Source: Celeribacter indicus
Lineage (GTDB): Bacteria > Pseudomonadota > Alphaproteobacteria > Rhodobacterales > Rhodobacteraceae
Assembly: GCF_000819565.1 (NCBI RefSeq)
Contig: NZ_CP004393.1
Coordinates: 3,100,001 to 3,164,000, forward strand
Reading direction: 5' to 3'
DNA length: 64,000 nt
Under the pieces are notes generated by a model. It made no database searches. It saw only the letters and a program-made list of their open reading frames with translations, and was not told the DNA's origin. The first letter of the stretch is position 1. Each line of letters starts with the position of its first letter. A program made the position numbers and the translations under genes. Below are positions 23,286 through 31,793 of the stretch, piece by piece.

Positions 23286-24173
23286 TCAGTTCCACAGGTC
23301 CGAGCATTGCCGCGCGTCCTCGCCCAGCGGCACGAAGGACATGCAGCGGTAGTCGGCGGTCACGGTGAGCGCGGGATCGACCTTCCCCGCCCAGCCCTCC
23401 TGCCCCGGCGCGACGGCCCAGAGATTCGCGTAGAGCTTGCCCGGATAGCTCGGGATCGGCACCTCCCCGGCGCTCACGCGATAGATCTCCTCGCCGTCCA
23501 CATACCAGGTCACGCCCTCCTCGCGCCATTCGAAGCGATAGACATGGAAATCCGTGGAGGCGTCGAAGCCCAGGGGCACGAGCTTGCCGATCTGCGGCTT
23601 TCCGTCATAGTAGATGTTGACGTAGAGCCCCGTGGTGTCCTTGCCGAGGAATTCGATGTCGATCTCGTGATGCGGGTGGCCGAAGGTGCCGCCCGTGTAG
23701 GTGAAGAAGGAGGACACGACGCCGCTCGCCTTTGCGGGGCGCATCACCACCTCGTAATCGCCATAGGAAAAGCCCGCGTCGATCTGCACCTCGCCGCCGT
23801 AGAAGGGCTTGTCGTCCTCCTCTGGGGCGGCGGTGAGCTTCAGCCGGAAGCCGCCGATCCCGTCGCTCACGGCGGAGGAGAATTCGACATTGTCGCGCCG
23901 GTAGCCGGTCACCACCCCCTCGCCGCCGAAATCGAAGTCGGAGACATAGAAACGGTCCGCCGCCTCCTCGCGCACGAAGCTTTCGAGAAAGGCGCCGGTC
24001 GGCTCGAAGGGCGGCGCATAGTCCGGCGGGGCGTCGGCCGCGGCCTCGGTCGGGACCGCATCCTCCTGGGCGACGGCGGCCGGGATCGGGACCGCGCAGC
24101 CCAAGGCCAGGAGCAGAATGTTTCGGCATGAGAGAAAATCGAGCGGGAGCGGAGACTTAGGATTGTGTGACAT
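23286..24173 (-). CDS. Secreted GH16 beta-glycanase, ExoK-like
   Basis: 295 residues starting at ATG 24173, with AAGGCG 8 bases upstream; an in-frame ATG at 24191 lacks one. Residues 1-35 form a signal peptide (NILLLALGCAVPIPAAVA, cut before QED). The GH16 catalytic motif is HHEIDIEFLGKD, with nucleophile Glu170 and acid/base Glu174 both present. Family members cleave beta-1,3/1,4-glucans; ExoK in succinoglycan loci trims nascent polysaccharide to set chain length. Expected in periplasm or medium. First gene of a unit with the ExoO-like gene and divergent from another glycosyltransferase. Confidence 0.9.
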   Translation of the reverse strand: MSHNPKSPLPLDFLSCRNILLLALGCAVPIPAAVAQEDAVPTEAAADAPPDYAPPFEPTGAFLESFVREEAADRFYVSDFDFGGEGVVTGYRRDNVEFSSAVSDGIGGFRLKLTAAPEEDDKPFYGGEVQIDAGFSYGDYEVVMRPAKASGVVSSFFTYTGGTFGHPHHEIDIEFLGKDTTGLYVNIYYDGKPQIGKLVPLGFDASTDFHVYRFEWREEGVTWYVDGEEIYRVSAGEVPIPSYPGKLYANLWAVAPGQEGWAGKVDPALTVTADYRCMSFVPLGEDARQCSDLWN

Positions 24174-24180
24174 AGACCAT

Positions 24181-24197
24181 CGCCTTACCATTGAACC
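24181..24197. promoter_or_regulatory. EPS-locus element, degenerate copy
   Basis: On the plus strand this reads CGCCTTACCATTGAACC, matching the reverse complement of the copy at 16786 in 11 of 17 positions. It sits in the 72-base divergent gap between the GH16 gene and the 24246 glycosyltransferase, so it could serve both. Weakest member of the set. Confidence 0.2.
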
Positions 24198-24245
24198 AGT
24201 TATTCGTTCGAGAGTTGACACTTGTAGCGCAGCGGAAAAATACCC

Positions 24246-25193
24246 ATGACATTGCCGGTTTCGATCATGATCGCCGCCTATAACGCTCAGGAAGACCTGC
24301 CCACGGCGATCGCCTCCGCCCGCGCACAGACCGGGGTCGCGGTGGAGATCATCGTGGTCGACGACGCCTCGCCCGACGATACGGCCGATCTGATGGCACG
24401 GGATTACCCGGACGTGACCTATATCCGCCTCGCGCAGAATGCCGGACCCTCGGGCGCGCGCAATGCCGCGATCGAGGCGGCGACGGGCGGCTGGATCGCG
24501 GTGCTCGATGCCGATGACGGGATGGCGCCCGACCGGCTCGCGACGCTCCTCGCCCATGCCGAGGCGGCAGGGGCCGATGCGGTGCTCGGAAACTTCCGCC
24601 GGGTGGACGCGGCGGGCGCACCGCTCGAAGACGGGGCCTTCCTCGATCCCGGAACCGTCGATCCGGCCCGCCCGATCACCCTCGAGGACTATGTCGCGAG
24701 CAATCTGATGCAGGAGGGCGAGCGGTCGCTGGGCTATCTCAAGCCGATGTTCCGGCGCGACTTCCTTCTCGAGCACGGGATCCGCTATGACCTGTCGCTC
24801 CGCAACAGCGAGGATTTCCACATCGTCGCGCGGATCCTCGAGGACGGCGGGCGGGTCGTCATCGCGCCGGAGCCCGACTATCTCTATCGCGTCGCCGGCG
24901 GGTCGATCTCCTCCGTCATTCCGCCGAGCTATGTCAGCGCCCTGCTGAAGGCCGACGCGGCGCTCGAGACGCGGCTCGGAGAGCGGGCCTCTCCGCGGCT
25001 CGGTGCGCTTCTCGCCCGGCGCCGCGTGGCGCTCGAACGGCTGCGGGACACGGAAACCATCATGCACCACCTGAAGAACCGCCGCCTCGGTCCCGCGCTG
25101 CGCGATTTCGTCCGCTTCCGCAACGCCCGCGGCCTCGTGGTGCAGCGGCTGCGCGAGGCGGCGGCGAAACGCATGGGCCGCCCTTCGCTGTGA
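24246..25193 (+). CDS. Family 2 glycosyltransferase (second ExoO-type)
   Basis: 315 residues. VSIMIAAYNAQEDLPTAIASARAQ, IIVVDDASPDDTADL, GPSGARNAAIEAATGGW and VLDADDGMAPDR give a standard GT2 domain; LGYLKPMFRRDFLLEHGIRYD repeats the phrase seen in the 22272 gene, so the two are probably paralogues adding successive sugars. The last 60 residues are basic and amphipathic. ATG preceded only by a weak GCGGAAAAA. Faces the export protein gene tail-to-tail, 20 bases apart. Specific sugar and linkage unknown. Confidence 0.83.
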   Translation: MTLPVSIMIAAYNAQEDLPTAIASARAQTGVAVEIIVVDDASPDDTADLMARDYPDVTYIRLAQNAGPSGARNAAIEAATGGWIAVLDADDGMAPDRLATLLAHAEAAGADAVLGNFRRVDAAGAPLEDGAFLDPGTVDPARPITLEDYVASNLMQEGERSLGYLKPMFRRDFLLEHGIRYDLSLRNSEDFHIVARILEDGGRVVIAPEPDYLYRVAGGSISSVIPPSYVSALLKADAALETRLGERASPRLGALLARRRVALERLRDTETIMHHLKNRRLGPALRDFVRFRNARGLVVQRLREAAAKRMGRPSL

Positions 25194-25212
25194 GACGGGC
25201 CCGCGCACCGGT

Positions 25213-26844
25213 TCACTCCATCGCCCTGGTGTCGAGGGGAACGCCCTCGACATAGGCATCGGGGGCGAGGGCGAGGCTGTCGGGGCTGAACCGTCCCGGA
25301 AGGGCCTCGCCGGTGCCGAACAGCCCCTCCTCGACCCTCCCGTCGAGCATCACCTCCCAGATCTCCTGCGGCAGGGCCGGCGGCGTCCCGGCCTCGGACG
25401 CGGCGAGCGGCTCGGGCCCCGGCGCGGCGGCGGGTGCCGGCTCCGCCCCCCCGGCCTCCGCCAGGTCCGTCCCCCCGGCCTCCGCCATGGCGGCACCGGG
25501 CAGCACGACCGGCGCCGGCTCCGCCGCGGCCGTCTCCATCGCAAAGGGATCGCGGCCGGACAGCAGCCGCTCCACGCGCAGCACGTCGCCCCGCCCGATC
25601 ACCGTGTCCGGCATCACCGGCCGTTCGCCCGCCGCATCGCCCGCGCGGGTCAGGAAATAGAGCGTCTCCACGCTGTCGAGATCGGTGGTCGCCTCGCCTC
25701 CCGCCGCCTCGACGAGACCGGCGAGCATGCTGCGCCGGAGCCGCAGTTCCTCGAGCGTGCCGTTCACCGTCTGCAACTCCCGCGCCGCCTCCACCTGATA
25801 GCGCGACTTGAGCGCGAGGATGTCGCGGTCGGCTTCCTTGAGCCGCTGCCGGGCGCGGAAGATGCCGGTCTCGAGGTCGATCTCCTGGCTTTCCACCTCG
25901 AAGAGGGCTTCCTGCGCGTCGCGGATCTGCACCGAGCGCGCAAGGCCGCTCTCGCGCAGCGATTCGATGTTGGCGAGGTTCTCGCGGGCGAGGTCGATCT
26001 GGGTCGCGAGCCCGTCCTGCTTCGACTGGAGCATCTCGATCTCGGTGCGGAGCAGCGATTTCAGCTCCTCCAGATTTTCGACCTCGAGCGCCCGCGCCTC
26101 GCGCTCGGAATGATAGAGCGCGCGTTCGCCGGCGATCAGCGCGGCGAGCGCCCCCGCCCCGTCGGGATGGGCGAGGCCGTCGGGAAAGGCGATGTCCTCC
26201 TCATCGGCGAGCTGCGCCCGATAGCGGGCCGCCTTGACTTCGGCGCGGGTGAGCTCGCGGCGGAGCTGCGACAGGTTGCCCGAATCCGTCATCAGCGCGC
26301 GGATATTCGCATCCGCCCCGCCCGCCACGCGCGGCGCGCCCCCGGCGAGGGCGAAGGCCTGATAGACGGTGCGGCCCGGCGCGGCCTCGTATTGTCCGGG
26401 CTGGGCGACGTCGCCCAGCACGAAGAACGGTCCGTATTCCAGCACCTCGATCGCGACGGAGGGCGGCTCCACCATCTTCGTGCGCTCCTGGAGGGCAAAG
26501 GTCACCTCGTCGATGAGCTGCGACAGCGCCTTCCCGCCCGCCTCGAATCGCCCGACGAGCGGCAGGGCGATGCGCCCGTCCTCGCGAATCCGGTATTCGC
26601 CGGAGACCGCGTCCCAGGCGCGGTATTCGAGCGCCTCCTCGCTCCAGGAGACGACCCGGAGTTCGAGCATGTCCCCGGAGCCGAGCACGTCGTCTGCCGG
26701 CGCGGCAATCGCCGCACCCGCCTCCTGCGTCAGCGCAGGTCCGGCCGCAAGAAGCGGCGGGATTGCACAAAAAAATGTCGCGAGCACAATACACTGCCGC
26801 GATATCGCCTGAAACAGCCGGAGAGGCTGGACTTGTTTCGGCAT
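25213..26844 (-). CDS. Polysaccharide export protein, ExoF/Wza-like
   Basis: 543 residues from ATG 26844 (AAGGGTGG 7 bases upstream). A signal peptide (QCIVLATFFCAIPPLLAAG) is followed by a polysaccharide export domain beginning VLGSGDMLELRVVSW near 52 and a SLBB-like stretch FFVLGDVAQPGQYEA near 147. A long charged helical region, about 240-400 (repeated ELKSLLRTEIEMLQ-type heptads), should be coiled coil, as in ExoF rather than E. coli Wza. The C terminus has an Ala/Pro/Glu-rich low-complexity linker. I see no lipobox cysteine. Role: periplasm/outer-membrane translocation of the polymer. Confidence 0.85.
   Translation of the reverse strand: MPKQVQPLRLFQAISRQCIVLATFFCAIPPLLAAGPALTQEAGAAIAAPADDVLGSGDMLELRVVSWSEEALEYRAWDAVSGEYRIREDGRIALPLVGRFEAGGKALSQLIDEVTFALQERTKMVEPPSVAIEVLEYGPFFVLGDVAQPGQYEAAPGRTVYQAFALAGGAPRVAGGADANIRALMTDSGNLSQLRRELTRAEVKAARYRAQLADEEDIAFPDGLAHPDGAGALAALIAGERALYHSEREARALEVENLEELKSLLRTEIEMLQSKQDGLATQIDLARENLANIESLRESGLARSVQIRDAQEALFEVESQEIDLETGIFRARQRLKEADRDILALKSRYQVEAARELQTVNGTLEELRLRRSMLAGLVEAAGGEATTDLDSVETLYFLTRAGDAAGERPVMPDTVIGRGDVLRVERLLSGRDPFAMETAAAEPAPVVLPGAAMAEAGGTDLAEAGGAEPAPAAAPGPEPLAASEAGTPPALPQEIWEVMLDGRVEEGLFGTGEALPGRFSPDSLALAPDAYVEGVPLDTRAME
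25450..25494. repeat. Direct repeat coding the low-complexity linker of the export protein
   Basis: cccccggcctccgcca is present twice about 29 bases apart within the 3' part of the export gene, encoding the repeated AEAGG units of an Ala/Pro/Gly/Glu-rich linker. Probably slippage-prone. Confidence 0.55.
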
Positions 26845-26932
26845 AGGAACCACCCTTGTCCCAGTACTAGTAACCTGACGTCGCATTCTCCAGCGCGGAA
26901 GGATCGTTTGTTCAACACGGGGACAGCGCCCA

Positions 26933-28150
26933 ATGGGACACACCATCACTGCCATCGTGCCGACCTTCAACAGAGGTGCGATGCTCGCAGAAACACTAAC
27001 CGGAATTCTGCGGCAAAAAAGGCCGGTCGACCAGATTATTGTCCAGGACGACGGCTCCACCGACGAAACGCCCGAAATTGTGGCACCTCTTGTGGCCGCA
27101 GAGGGGCATCGCCTGCACTACGAACGCACCGAAAACGGCGGCAAGTCCCGCGCGCTCAACCGGGCGTTGAGCAAGGCGACGGGCGACTACATCTGGATCT
27201 GCGACGACGACGACATCGCCCTGCCGGAGGCCACCGCAAAGCTCGCCGCCCATCTCGACGCCGATCCGACGCTGGGCGTGGTCGCGGGGCGCCACGAGCG
27301 GTTCTCGACGCGGCCGGACGGCAAGCCGGTGCTCGACGGCACGGGCTACTGGCCCGACCTGAGCCGGGGCAGCGCGCTGCGCCACACGCTCGAGGACATC
27401 TTCTTCTTCCAGAACGCCACGCTCGTGCGCCGGGACTGCTACGACTGCGTCGGCCCGTTCGACGAGACGCTCACGCGCTCGATCGACTATGAGATGACGG
27501 TGCGGCTCCTCGCGCGCTTCCCCGCGCAGGTGATCGAGGACGTGATCTTTCTCCAGCGCAAGCACGACGGCGCGCGCGGCCCGGCGGGGCAACAACATGC
27601 CGCGGCAAGATCCGAGGAGGTCTGGAGAGAGACCGACAGGGAGATCTTCGCCCGCTTCCGCCACGACCTGCCGCTGTCGCTCTACGAGGCGATGTTCGAG
27701 ACCGGCGATCCCGGACGCAGGCGGCGCGCGGCGCTGCTCGAGCGGGGCGCGGTCTATGCCCGCCGCCGCGACTGGGAAGCGGCGCTCGAGGATTTCGAGG
27801 CGGCGGCGCGCCTCGCCCCGGCCTGCGACCTGAGTGTCGAGGAGGCGCGGATCGCGGTGCGCGCGATGGCCGCGAAACACGGCGCCGACGAGGTCTTCGC
27901 CCCGGAACGCCGCCGCAGCCTGCGCCGCATCGCCCGCTCCGGCAGGGCGGGACGGTCGCTGACCCGCTGGCTCGGGCGCGGTGCCCTCTGGCGGCTGCGC
28001 GCGGCGGTCGAGGCGCGGCAGGCGCGCGAGGCGATGCGAATCGCCGCCTTCCTCGCCGCCGTGCCACCGGCCACGGATCCGATCCCCGAAACCGCCGATC
28101 CCGCGCTGCGCGAGCGCGACACCCTTCCGCTGGAGGCCTACGCATGGTGA
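26933..28150 (+). CDS. Family 2 glycosyltransferase with C-terminal helical extension
   Basis: 405 residues. Residues 1-240 are a GT2 domain: ITAIVPTFNRGAMLAETL, IIVQDDGSTDETPEIV, GGKSRALNRALSKATGDY and the acidic metal site ICDDDDIALPEA. The final 150 residues are Arg- and Ala-rich helices (ERGAVYARRRDWEAALEDFEAAARLAP reads like one tetratricopeptide unit), not part of the GT fold. GGGGAC lies 8 bases before ATG. It starts a three-gene rightward unit with the ExoA-like and ExoL-like genes, overlapping the former by 7 bases. ExoW/ExoU-like role possible but unproved. Confidence 0.83.
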   Translation: MGHTITAIVPTFNRGAMLAETLTGILRQKRPVDQIIVQDDGSTDETPEIVAPLVAAEGHRLHYERTENGGKSRALNRALSKATGDYIWICDDDDIALPEATAKLAAHLDADPTLGVVAGRHERFSTRPDGKPVLDGTGYWPDLSRGSALRHTLEDIFFFQNATLVRRDCYDCVGPFDETLTRSIDYEMTVRLLARFPAQVIEDVIFLQRKHDGARGPAGQQHAAARSEEVWRETDREIFARFRHDLPLSLYEAMFETGDPGRRRRAALLERGAVYARRRDWEAALEDFEAAARLAPACDLSVEEARIAVRAMAAKHGADEVFAPERRRSLRRIARSGRAGRSLTRWLGRGALWRLRAAVEARQAREAMRIAAFLAAVPPATDPIPETADPALRERDTLPLEAYAW

Positions 28151-29169
28151 CCCCGACGCCCGCCGATCAGGTCGTGATCCTGATCCCGACCCTCAACGAG
28201 GCGGCACATATCGCCGGCGTCCTCGACCAGATCCTTTCCGAGGACCGCCTTGCCCAGGGGGCGCGGGTGATCGTCGCCGATGGCGGCTCCACCGACGGCA
28301 CGACGGAGATCGTCGGCGATCTCGCCGCGACGCGCTACCGCAACCTGCGCCTCATCGACAATCCGAAGCGCACCCAGGCCCACGCGATGAACATGCTGCT
28401 GAAACCGGATTTCGCCGGGACGACCGTCGCGATCCGGGTCGACGCCCATGCGCAATATCCGCGGGACTTCGTCTCCCGCCTCGTCGCGGAACTGGACGCC
28501 CGGCCCGGTGTCGCCTCCGTCGTGATCCCGATGGACGCGGTGCCGACGGAGTCCTGCTTCCGCCGCGGCCTCGCCTATGTCGCCGACACGAAGCTCGGGG
28601 CGGGCGGGTCTCCGCATCGCGGCGGCACCGCCTCTGGCTATGTCGATCACGGCCATCACGCCGCCTTCCGGCTCGAAACCTTCCGCATCCTCGGCGGCTA
28701 CGACACCTCATTCATCGCCAATGAGGATGCCGAATACGACCGCCGCCTCGGCAAATCCGGCCGCCGGATCTGGCTCGAAAGCTCGATCCGCATCGGCTAT
28801 TATCCACGCGACACGATCGCCGGCCTGTGGAAACAGTATTTCCGCTACGGCGTCGGGCGCGCGCGCAACTGCCTCAAGCACGGCGACCGCCCCGCCCTGC
28901 GCCAGATGATCCCCGTGATCCATGTCGTCCTGCTCGCGCTGTCGCTCCTCGCCCTGCCCTTCACCGCCTGGGGCTGGCTCTGGCCGGTGCTCTATGCCGG
29001 GCTCCTCTCCGCCGTCGCCGTCGCGATGGCCCTCCGGCACCGCAGCCTCTGCGGGCTCGTCGCGCTGCCTGCCCTGGCGACCATGCACACGGCCTGGGGG
29101 CTCGGGTTCCTCTGGGGCGCCGGCAGGGGACGGCCGCAGGCGGCGATGCCCGTGCGCGGGCTCGGCTGA
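28144..29169 (+). CDS. Family 2 glycosyltransferase, ExoA-like
   Basis: 341 residues. VVILIPTLNEAAHIAGVLDQIL, VIVADGGSTDGTTEIV, RTQAHAMNMLL and RVDAHAQYP (the DxH/DxD metal site) place it with ExoA, the beta-1,3-glucosyltransferase that adds the second sugar in succinoglycan. Three hydrophobic segments near the C terminus (about 255-330) anchor it in the inner membrane, as in ExoA. Overlaps the previous gene by 7 bases and is followed 3 bases later by the next, so translation is coupled. Confidence 0.87.
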   Translation: MVTPTPADQVVILIPTLNEAAHIAGVLDQILSEDRLAQGARVIVADGGSTDGTTEIVGDLAATRYRNLRLIDNPKRTQAHAMNMLLKPDFAGTTVAIRVDAHAQYPRDFVSRLVAELDARPGVASVVIPMDAVPTESCFRRGLAYVADTKLGAGGSPHRGGTASGYVDHGHHAAFRLETFRILGGYDTSFIANEDAEYDRRLGKSGRRIWLESSIRIGYYPRDTIAGLWKQYFRYGVGRARNCLKHGDRPALRQMIPVIHVVLLALSLLALPFTAWGWLWPVLYAGLLSAVAVAMALRHRSLCGLVALPALATMHTAWGLGFLWGAGRGRPQAAMPVRGLG

Positions 29170-29172
29170 GCG

Positions 29173-30336
29173 ATGCGCCGCGACGGCCCGGCCGGCCACA
29201 TCGCCTTCTTCGGCCACAACGCAAAGGACGCCGCCGTGCGCCGCCGCGCCGTCGCCATGCAGCGCGCGGGGTTCGAGGTGACGGGCTTCATGCCCCGGCG
29301 CGGCCCGGCGGCAGAGGCACCCTTCGCCCTCGTCGATCTCGGGGAGACGGAGGACAACGCCTATGCCCGGCGGATCGGCTCGGTCTTCTCGGGTGCGCGC
29401 CGGGCGCTGGCGCAGCGCGACCTGCTGGCACGCGCCGATCTGTTCTATGCGCGCAACCTCGACATGCTGGCCATGGCGCTCCTGCTGCGCCGGCGCGGCG
29501 GTTTCGATGTGCCGGTGGTCTACGAATGCCTCGACGTGCATCACAAGCTGACGGGCGACGGGCCCGCGGCCCGGCTCCTGCGCGGGATCGAGGGGCGGCT
29601 CACCGCGGCCTCCGATCTTCTCGTCGTCTCCTCGCCCCGCTTCGAGGAAGAGCATTTCCGCCGTCACTATCCCGGCCGCTACCGGCACCTTCTGGTCGAG
29701 AACCGGCTCATCGCGGGGGATGCCTACGGACCGCGCCCCGAGGCGTTCCCCACGCCGGAGCCGGGAAAGCTGCGCCTCGGCTGGTTCGGGAACCTGCGCT
29801 GCCGCCGCTCGCTCGAACTGATGAAGCGGCTGGCGCGCGCCTATCCCGACCGTCTCGAGATCGTGCTGCGCGGCTATCCCGCCCTGTCGGTCATTCCCGA
29901 TCTCGACGGCGAGATCGCCCCTTTCGCCAATATCGCCTGGCACGGGCGCTACCGCGCGCCGGAGGATCTGGCGCGGATCTATGGCGAGGTCGACGCGGTC
30001 TGGGCGGGCGACTGGTACGAGGCGGGGCACAATTCGCTCTGGCTCCTGCCGAACCGGATCTACGAGGGCGGCTATTTCGGCGTCCCCGCCCTCGCCCCCG
30101 ACGGCACCCAGACGGCGCGCTGGCTGTCCGACCACGGCTGCGGCCTGCTCGTCCCGGAGCCGGTGGAGGAGCGGCTCGTCGAGGCGGTGGGCGCGCTCCT
30201 CGCCGATCCCGCGCCGCTCCATGCCCGGCGCGCCGCCCTCGCCGCGCTGCCGCAGGAGGTCTTCGTCGAGCCGCCGGAGATGATGCGGACGATGGCCGCG
30301 ATGGCGCGTGCCGCGCGGTCAGGGCACCAGGGGTGA
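29173..30336 (+). CDS. Glycosyltransferase, ExoL-like
   Basis: 387 residues. The start GHIAFFGHNAKDAAVRRRAVAMQRAGFEVTGFM has the Rossmann-like beginning seen in ExoL-type transferases, with a central LRLGWFGNLRCRRSLELM (donor-side GT-B domain) and NRIYEGGYFGVPALAP towards the C terminus. Third gene of the rightward unit, three bases after the ExoA-like gene. Its 3' end overlaps the convergent Gfo/Idh gene by 18 bases. ExoL adds a glucose in succinoglycan; here that activity is inferred from similarity and neighbours. Confidence 0.78.
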   Translation: MRRDGPAGHIAFFGHNAKDAAVRRRAVAMQRAGFEVTGFMPRRGPAAEAPFALVDLGETEDNAYARRIGSVFSGARRALAQRDLLARADLFYARNLDMLAMALLLRRRGGFDVPVVYECLDVHHKLTGDGPAARLLRGIEGRLTAASDLLVVSSPRFEEEHFRRHYPGRYRHLLVENRLIAGDAYGPRPEAFPTPEPGKLRLGWFGNLRCRRSLELMKRLARAYPDRLEIVLRGYPALSVIPDLDGEIAPFANIAWHGRYRAPEDLARIYGEVDAVWAGDWYEAGHNSLWLLPNRIYEGGYFGVPALAPDGTQTARWLSDHGCGLLVPEPVEERLVEAVGALLADPAPLHARRAALAALPQEVFVEPPEMMRTMAAMARAARSGHQG

Positions 30337-31596
30337 AAAGGCCGCAGGGCGGCTTTTGGGCACGTATTCGGTGCCGTAGACATCGGGATACTGGATCGCG
30401 AGCGTCACCTCGGTGATATGGAGCGCGAAGACGCCCCCGAGACGCGCCGCCCGCCCGGCACGGATCGCGCGCGCCATGTCGGCGATGCCCAGCGCGAAGT
30501 TCATCGGATGCGCGGTCTTGGCAAAGGCGATCCGGCGGTCGCGGCGGCCGTTCAAGCGCCACGTGCGCGAGAAGTTGAGCCATTTCTTCAGCCGCCGCTG
30601 GGTCCGCGTCGCGGCGAGGGGGATCGCATGCACGGGCGTATTGAAATCCCAGACCTCGCGCGCGCGCAGCTCGCCCTCGTCGCAGAAGATGCGCAGCTGG
30701 TGGTCGTGCGGGGCGACGACGGAATTGGTCAGACGCGCGATCACCCCCTCCCCGAAGCTCAGCAGCGCACAGGAGAAATCTGGCGTGCGATATTCCGCGG
30801 GCGTCTTCGGCCCCTTGTCCTCGATGCAGAGCGCGGCCACCGACACCACCCGCTCCACCGGGCCGAACATCGCGACGAGCCAGGACAGCATATAGCCCGC
30901 ATGTTCGAGCGTGCAGCCGGTCCGCAACTCGTCCTCCGCAGGCCAGGGGGCGCCCGAGGGGCTGATCCAGTCCTCGAAGCCGAGCCGGTGGATCATGCCC
31001 TCGTCGATCTCCGCGTAGACGAGACGCGGGGCGCCGAGGCGACGCTCGCGCACCGCCGTCCACATCGTCCGCGCGGCATCGCCGAGCACGCTCGACGGCG
31101 CGCAGACGAGCTGGAGCCCGGCAGCCTGCGCGAGCGCCGTCAGTTCCTCCGCCTGCGCGAGCGCGAGCGCGAGCGGCTTTTCCGAATAGACATGCTTGCC
31201 GGCGAGCAGGCAGCGTTTCGTCGTGTCGTAATGGTGGCGCGGATTGGTGAGGTTGACGACGATCTCCACCCCCGGATCCGCGAGCAGCGCGTCGAAATCG
31301 GCATAGGCCGACAGGCCATGGAGGTGCACGAATCGCGCGAGCCGTTCGGCCGAGACATCCCAGACCCCGCGCAGCACCAGTTCGTCGCGGTGATTGGCAA
31401 AGGTCTGCTGGTAGAAATCGGCGACATAGCCGCAGCCGAGATAGGCGATTCCCGTGCGGCGGTCCCCCGCGGGCGGCGACATCGCCGTGACGAATTCCGG
31501 CGACGACTCCTGCGCCGGCGCGTCACGCCCTCCGGAAGCCTCGCGCAGAGACGGCATCGGCGGGGCGGATCGGCTCAGAAGCGCGAAAAGTTGCAT
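30319..31596 (-). CDS. Gfo/Idh/MocA-family NAD(P)-dependent oxidoreductase
   Basis: 425 residues. The Rossmann motif GIAYLGCGYVADFYQQTF begins only at residue 49, and EKPLAL (with conserved Lys140-Pro) marks the active-site strand, so the first ~45 residues are an extension; starts at M14 or M39 (31482) are possible. The family oxidises or reduces sugar ring hydroxyls, often on nucleotide sugars. Inside the polysaccharide locus it could make an uncommon sugar for the repeat unit. It is divergent from the polymerase gene across a 197-base gap holding an EPS-locus element. Substrate unknown. Confidence 0.84.
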   Translation of the reverse strand: MQLFALLSRSAPPMPSLREASGGRDAPAQESSPEFVTAMSPPAGDRRTGIAYLGCGYVADFYQQTFANHRDELVLRGVWDVSAERLARFVHLHGLSAYADFDALLADPGVEIVVNLTNPRHHYDTTKRCLLAGKHVYSEKPLALALAQAEELTALAQAAGLQLVCAPSSVLGDAARTMWTAVRERRLGAPRLVYAEIDEGMIHRLGFEDWISPSGAPWPAEDELRTGCTLEHAGYMLSWLVAMFGPVERVVSVAALCIEDKGPKTPAEYRTPDFSCALLSFGEGVIARLTNSVVAPHDHQLRIFCDEGELRAREVWDFNTPVHAIPLAATRTQRRLKKWLNFSRTWRLNGRRDRRIAFAKTAHPMNFALGIADMARAIRAGRAARLGGVFALHITEVTLAIQYPDVYGTEYVPKSRPAAFSPLVP

Positions 31597-31742
31597 AATA
31601 TCTCATCGACCTGCCACTGAAGGACGGGGCCGGCGCGGCGAAATGTCGATTTCGGCATGGCCCGCGACGCCTGGTTTCATGCTATCCTGCCTTGGACGCC
31701 GCTCAACGTTTTTCTTGGGCGGCAGATCGCCGATGGCGGGCC

Positions 31743-31759
31743 TGCCCAAATATTCCGCT
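31743..31759. promoter_or_regulatory. EPS-locus element, copy 4
   Basis: TGCCCAAATATTCCGCT, 11 of 17 identical to the copy at 16786 with the first seven bases exact. It is 51 bases upstream of the ExoQ-like start and also upstream of the divergent Gfo/Idh gene. Confidence 0.35.
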
Positions 31760-31793
31760 GTTTCGGCCCTGTGTGAAAGAGTAGGAGCGCCCT

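Noticed and set aside
24215..24243. TTGACA followed by AAATAC as a promoter for the glycosyltransferase at 24246
   Set aside because: Spacing is right, but the start site would fall at or after the ATG and the -10 match is poor.
31482..31596. Reading the first 45 residues of the Gfo/Idh protein as a signal peptide or Tat leader
   Set aside because: No continuous hydrophobic segment and no twin arginine in the right context; more likely an over-long start or a disordered extension.
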